The translations under genes were made by a program, and so were the position numbers. From positions 1 through 7,068 of the forward strand of contig SBFT01000208.1 in the NCBI GenBank assembly GCA_006227805.1: a DNA stretch of 7,068 bases, read 5' to 3'. This stretch comes from Paracoccaceae bacterium. GTDB taxonomy: Bacteria; Pseudomonadota; Alphaproteobacteria; Rhodobacterales; Rhodobacteraceae. The notes beneath the pieces are model-generated. The model was not told the DNA's origin and made no database searches. It saw only the letters and a program-made list of their open reading frames with translations. Shown in pieces: positions 4,915 through 7,068 of this stretch. Within the stretch, counting starts at the first letter, position 1; each line of letters starts with the position of its first letter.

Positions 4915-6507
4915 TCAGGCCACGTCGAATTCCAGCGGCTTGACCTGCTTGAAGAGGCCTGTCTTCTCGAGCTTCCGCAGGACCGGCGCGGGCACCGCGT
5001 CGTCGACATAGAGAAGGGCGATCGCCTCGCCCCCGCGCACCGCGCGGCCCAGGGTGAAGTTCGCGATGTTCACGCCGTTCTCGCCCATGGTCTGGCCCAG
5101 GGTGCCGATGATGCCCGGCACGTCCTCGTTCGTGGTGTAGAGCATGTGCGCCCCCACCTCGGCGTCGATGTTGATGCCCTTGATCTGGATGAAGCGCGGC
5201 TTGCCGTCCGAGAAACATGTCCCCGCGATGGACCGCTCGCGCACCTCGGTGACGACGGTGACCTTGATGTAGCCGTCGAAGGATCCCGACTTGTCCTGGT
5301 TCGTGGTCGAGATCTGGATGCCGCGTTCCTTCGCGATCACCGGGGCCGAGACCATGTTCACGTCGGGGTTCACCCGCTTCATGATGCCCGCCACCACGGC
5401 GCAGTTCAGCGCGGCCAGGTTCATCTCGGCGACGACCCCGTCATAGAGGATGTTGATCGCCTTGATCGGTTCGTCCGTCATCTGGCCGATGAAGGCGCCC
5501 AGATGCCCCGCCAGTTTCACCCAGGGGCCCATGACCTTGGCTTCCTCGGCGGTGACGGACGGCATGTTCAGCGCGTTCTCGACCGCTCCGGTCAGAAGGT
5601 AGTTCGCCATCTGGTCGGCGACCTGAAGGGCCACGTTCTCCTGCGCCTCGGTGGTGGCGGCGCCCAGGTGCGGCGTGCAGACCACGTTCGGCAGGCCGAA
5701 CAGCGGGTTCTCCTTCGCCGGCTCGACGCTGAAGACGTCGAAGGCGGCGCCCGCCACATGGCCGGATGTCAGCATCTCGGCCAGCGCTTCCTCGTCCACC
5801 AGGCCGCCGCGCGCGCAGTTGATGATGCGCACGCCGGGCTTGGTCTTCATCAGGTTCTCGCGGCCCAGGATGTCGCGCGTGGCGTCGGTCAGGGGCACGT
5901 GCAGCGTGATGAAGTCGGACCGCTTCAGCAGATCGTCCAGCTCGACCTTCTCCACCTGCATCTGGCGGGCCTTCTCCTCGCCCAGGAAGGGGTCATAGGC
6001 GATGACCTTCATCCTGAGCCCGCAGGCGCGCGAGGCGACCACCGAGCCGATATTGCCGCAGCCGATCACGCCCAGCGTCTTGCCGGTGATCTCGACGCCC
6101 ATGAAGCGCGACTTCTCCCACTTGCCGGCATGGGTCGAGGCGTTGGCGGCCGGGATCTGGCGCGCCAGCGCGAACATCATGGCGATGGCGTGCTCGGCGG
6201 TGGTGATCGAATTCCCGAAGGGCGTGTTCATCACCACGATGCCGCGGGCCGAGGCGGCCGCGAGGTCGATGTTGTCGACGCCGATCCCGGCGCGGCCGAT
6301 CACCTTGAGATTGGCGGCCTTGCCAATGATCGCGGCGGTTGCCTTGGTGGCCGAGCGCACGGCGAGGCCGTCATAGGCGCCGATCACGTCCGCGAGCGCC
6401 GCGGGGTCCTTGCCAAGCTCGGGGCGGAAATCGACCTCGATCCCGCGATCGCGGAAGATGGCGACGGCCTCGGGAGAAAGCTCGTCCGATATCAGAACCT
6501 TGGGCAT
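4915..6507 (-). CDS. serA: D-3-phosphoglycerate dehydrogenase (long form with ACT domain)
   Basis: This enzyme catalyses the first step of phosphorylated serine biosynthesis, oxidising 3-phosphoglycerate to 3-phosphohydroxypyruvate with NAD+ (EC 1.1.1.95) in the cytoplasm. The 530-residue length fits the long form with an intervening allosteric-substrate-binding domain plus ACT domain. The substrate-binding part has VRS (50-52) and GRAGIGVDNID. The nucleotide-binding domain has GVIGCGNIGS (146-155) with D172 after beta-2. Catalytic residues are R233 in CARGGLVDE, E262 in VEPAKENPLF and H280 in TPHLGAAT. Residues about 318-450 are the intervening domain. The ACT domain covers about 453-530 (NEDVPGIIGTLGQTMGENGVNIANF), with N480 at the position of E. 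coli serine-binding N364; serine feedback is possible but not shown. AAGGA lies 8 nt before the ATG. It follows serC on the same strand with a 114-nt gap. Confidence 0.98.
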   Translation of the reverse strand: MPKVLISDELSPEAVAIFRDRGIEVDFRPELGKDPAALADVIGAYDGLAVRSATKATAAIIGKAANLKVIGRAGIGVDNIDLAAASARGIVVMNTPFGNSITTAEHAIAMMFALARQIPAANASTHAGKWEKSRFMGVEITGKTLGVIGCGNIGSVVASRACGLRMKVIAYDPFLGEEKARQMQVEKVELDDLLKRSDFITLHVPLTDATRDILGRENLMKTKPGVRIINCARGGLVDEEALAEMLTSGHVAGAAFDVFSVEPAKENPLFGLPNVVCTPHLGAATTEAQENVALQVADQMANYLLTGAVENALNMPSVTAEEAKVMGPWVKLAGHLGAFIGQMTDEPIKAINILYDGVVAEMNLAALNCAVVAGIMKRVNPDVNMVSAPVIAKERGIQISTTNQDKSGSFDGYIKVTVVTEVRERSIAGTCFSDGKPRFIQIKGINIDAEVGAHMLYTTNEDVPGIIGTLGQTMGENGVNIANFTLGRAVRGGEAIALLYVDDAVPAPVLRKLEKTGLFKQVKPLEFDVA

Positions 6508-6515
6508 GTCTTACG

Positions 6516-6520
6516 TCCTT
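6516..6520 (-). promoter_or_regulatory. Ribosome binding site of serA
   Basis: AAGGA on the minus strand ends 8 nt before the serA ATG and fixes the start at 6507. It sits directly after a C-rich leader containing a tandem repeat. Confidence 0.7.
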
Positions 6521-6525
6521 CGTTC

Positions 6526-6545
6526 GGGGGCGGTCCGGGGGCGGT
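6526..6545. repeat. Tandem 9-nt direct repeat in the serA leader
   Basis: GGGGGCGGT occurs at 6526-6534 and again at 6537-6545, an 11-nt period. On the serA sense strand this reads as two ACCGCCCCC units just upstream of the ribosome binding site. Each contains CCGCCCCC, complementary to GGGGGCGG formed by the 3' arm and following bases of the hairpin nearer serC. It may be a pairing partner or simply GC-rich sequence. Confidence 0.6.
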
Positions 6546-6588
6546 GCCTCTCGCCGGTCGCCGCAATGCTGCTGTCGGTGACGCTGCC

Positions 6589-6614
6589 GCCCCCTCCCGC
6601 TGGCGGGAGGGGGC
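6589..6614. repeat. Perfect 12-bp GC-rich hairpin between serC and serA
   Basis: GCCCCCTCCCGC (6589-6600) and GCGGGAGGGGGC (6603-6614) pair without mismatch around TG. The element starts 7 nt after the serC stop. It has no T-run on either strand, so it is more likely a transcript-processing or attenuation element, or one copy of a dispersed palindromic repeat, than a strict terminator. SerA may therefore be expressed by read-through from serC. Confidence 0.75.
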
Positions 6615-6621
6615 CGGGGTC

Positions 6622-7068
6622 TCAGGCGGCGGCGCGCTGGGCCTTGACGGTCTCGAACGCCCAGTCGAGCCAGGGCGTCAGCGCCGCGATATCAGCGGCG
6701 TCGACGGTCGCGCCGCACCAGATCCGCAGGCCCGGCGGCGCGTCGCGATAGCCGCCGATGTCGAAGGCCACGGCCTCGCGTTCGAGCGCGCTCACCATCG
6801 CCTTGACGAAGGCCCGCTGCCCCGCGTCGTCGAGTGCTGCGACCGCGGGGTCGACGAGCCGCAGGCAGACGGAGGTATTCGAGCGATGCGCTGGCTCGGC
6901 CACCAGGTTCTCGACCCACGGCGTGCGGTCGACCCACCCCTGCAACGCCGCGAAGTTCGCATCCGCCCGGCCCATCAGCGCGGGCAGCCCGCCGATGCCC
7001 TCGCCCCAGGCCAGCGCGTCGTCGTAATCGGCCACCGCCAGCATCGAGGGGGTGTTGATCGTCTCGCC
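6622..7068 (-). CDS. serC: Phosphoserine aminotransferase, C-terminal part (cut by window edge)
   Basis: The open frame runs off the right edge of the window; only the last 148 residues are present, beginning GETINTPSMLAVADYDDALAW. SerC is a class V PLP aminotransferase that converts 3-phosphohydroxypyruvate plus glutamate to phosphoserine plus 2-oxoglutarate (EC 2.6.1.52), the step after SerA. Matching blocks are GETINTPSMLAV, the RSNTSVCLR strand, and GLRIWCGATVDAADIAALTPWLDWAF at the C-terminus, which resembles the alphaproteobacterial SerC subtype. The PLP lysine and the N-terminal half lie outside the window. An ATG at 7044 is internal and is not the start. The gene precedes serA on the same strand, which supports a serCA unit. 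Confidence 0.93.
   Translation of the reverse strand, partial: GETINTPSMLAVADYDDALAWGEGIGGLPALMGRADANFAALQGWVDRTPWVENLVAEPAHRSNTSVCLRLVDPAVAALDDAGQRAFVKAMVSALEREAVAFDIGGYRDAPPGLRIWCGATVDAADIAALTPWLDWAFETVKAQRAAA

Overview
The window reads as ordinary chromosome from a high-GC alphaproteobacterium, most likely of the order Rhodobacterales (Rhodobacter/Roseobacter/Paracoccus relatives). This rests on strong G/C preference at third codon positions, an alphaproteobacterial-type SerC tail next to a long ACT-domain SerA, and a cupin of the DMSP-lyase-like family that is typical of roseobacters. No tRNA, rRNA, transposase, integrase, phage gene or CRISPR array was seen. No taxon can be named from the sequence alone.

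Left half, plus strand. An XRE-type regulator with a C-terminal cupin domain (124-690) is followed by a structured 195-nt interval. Then come kbl (886-2070) and tdh (2067-3107), joined by a 4-nt ATGA overlap. Tdh oxidises L-threonine to 2-amino-3-ketobutyrate, and Kbl cleaves that with CoA to glycine and acetyl-CoA. The regulator's position suggests that it controls this pair. The interval holds four back-to-back hairpins, all with the trinucleotide loop ACG or its complement CGT. A fifth hairpin followed by a T-run comes next, and the word TTCCG/CGGAA occurs eight times in about 145 nt. This is the most unusual non-coding structure in the window.

Middle. A 246-nt convergent spacer (3108-3353) holds only GC-rich hairpins. 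Beyond it, on the minus strand, is a PPP-type metallophosphoesterase (3354-4094). It is preceded in transcription order by a cupin gene (4138-4746) that carries the complete metal and catalytic residue set of DddQ/DddK-type DMSP lyases.

Right half, minus strand. The window's right edge cuts serC, leaving its last 148 residues. It is followed by serA (6507-4915), giving two steps of phosphorylated serine biosynthesis. A strong intrinsic terminator (4888-4855) closes the serCA unit, so the cupin-phosphatase pair is probably transcribed separately. The serC-serA gap contains a perfect 12-bp hairpin and a tandem repeat that could pair with it.

The metabolic theme is serine/glycine/threonine: threonine breakdown to glycine on one strand converges on serine biosynthesis on the other. 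Two protein-level points deserve attention. Tdh lacks all four cysteines of the structural zinc site found in the E. coli enzyme, and the cupin may be a DMSP lyase or a relative acting on another substrate.
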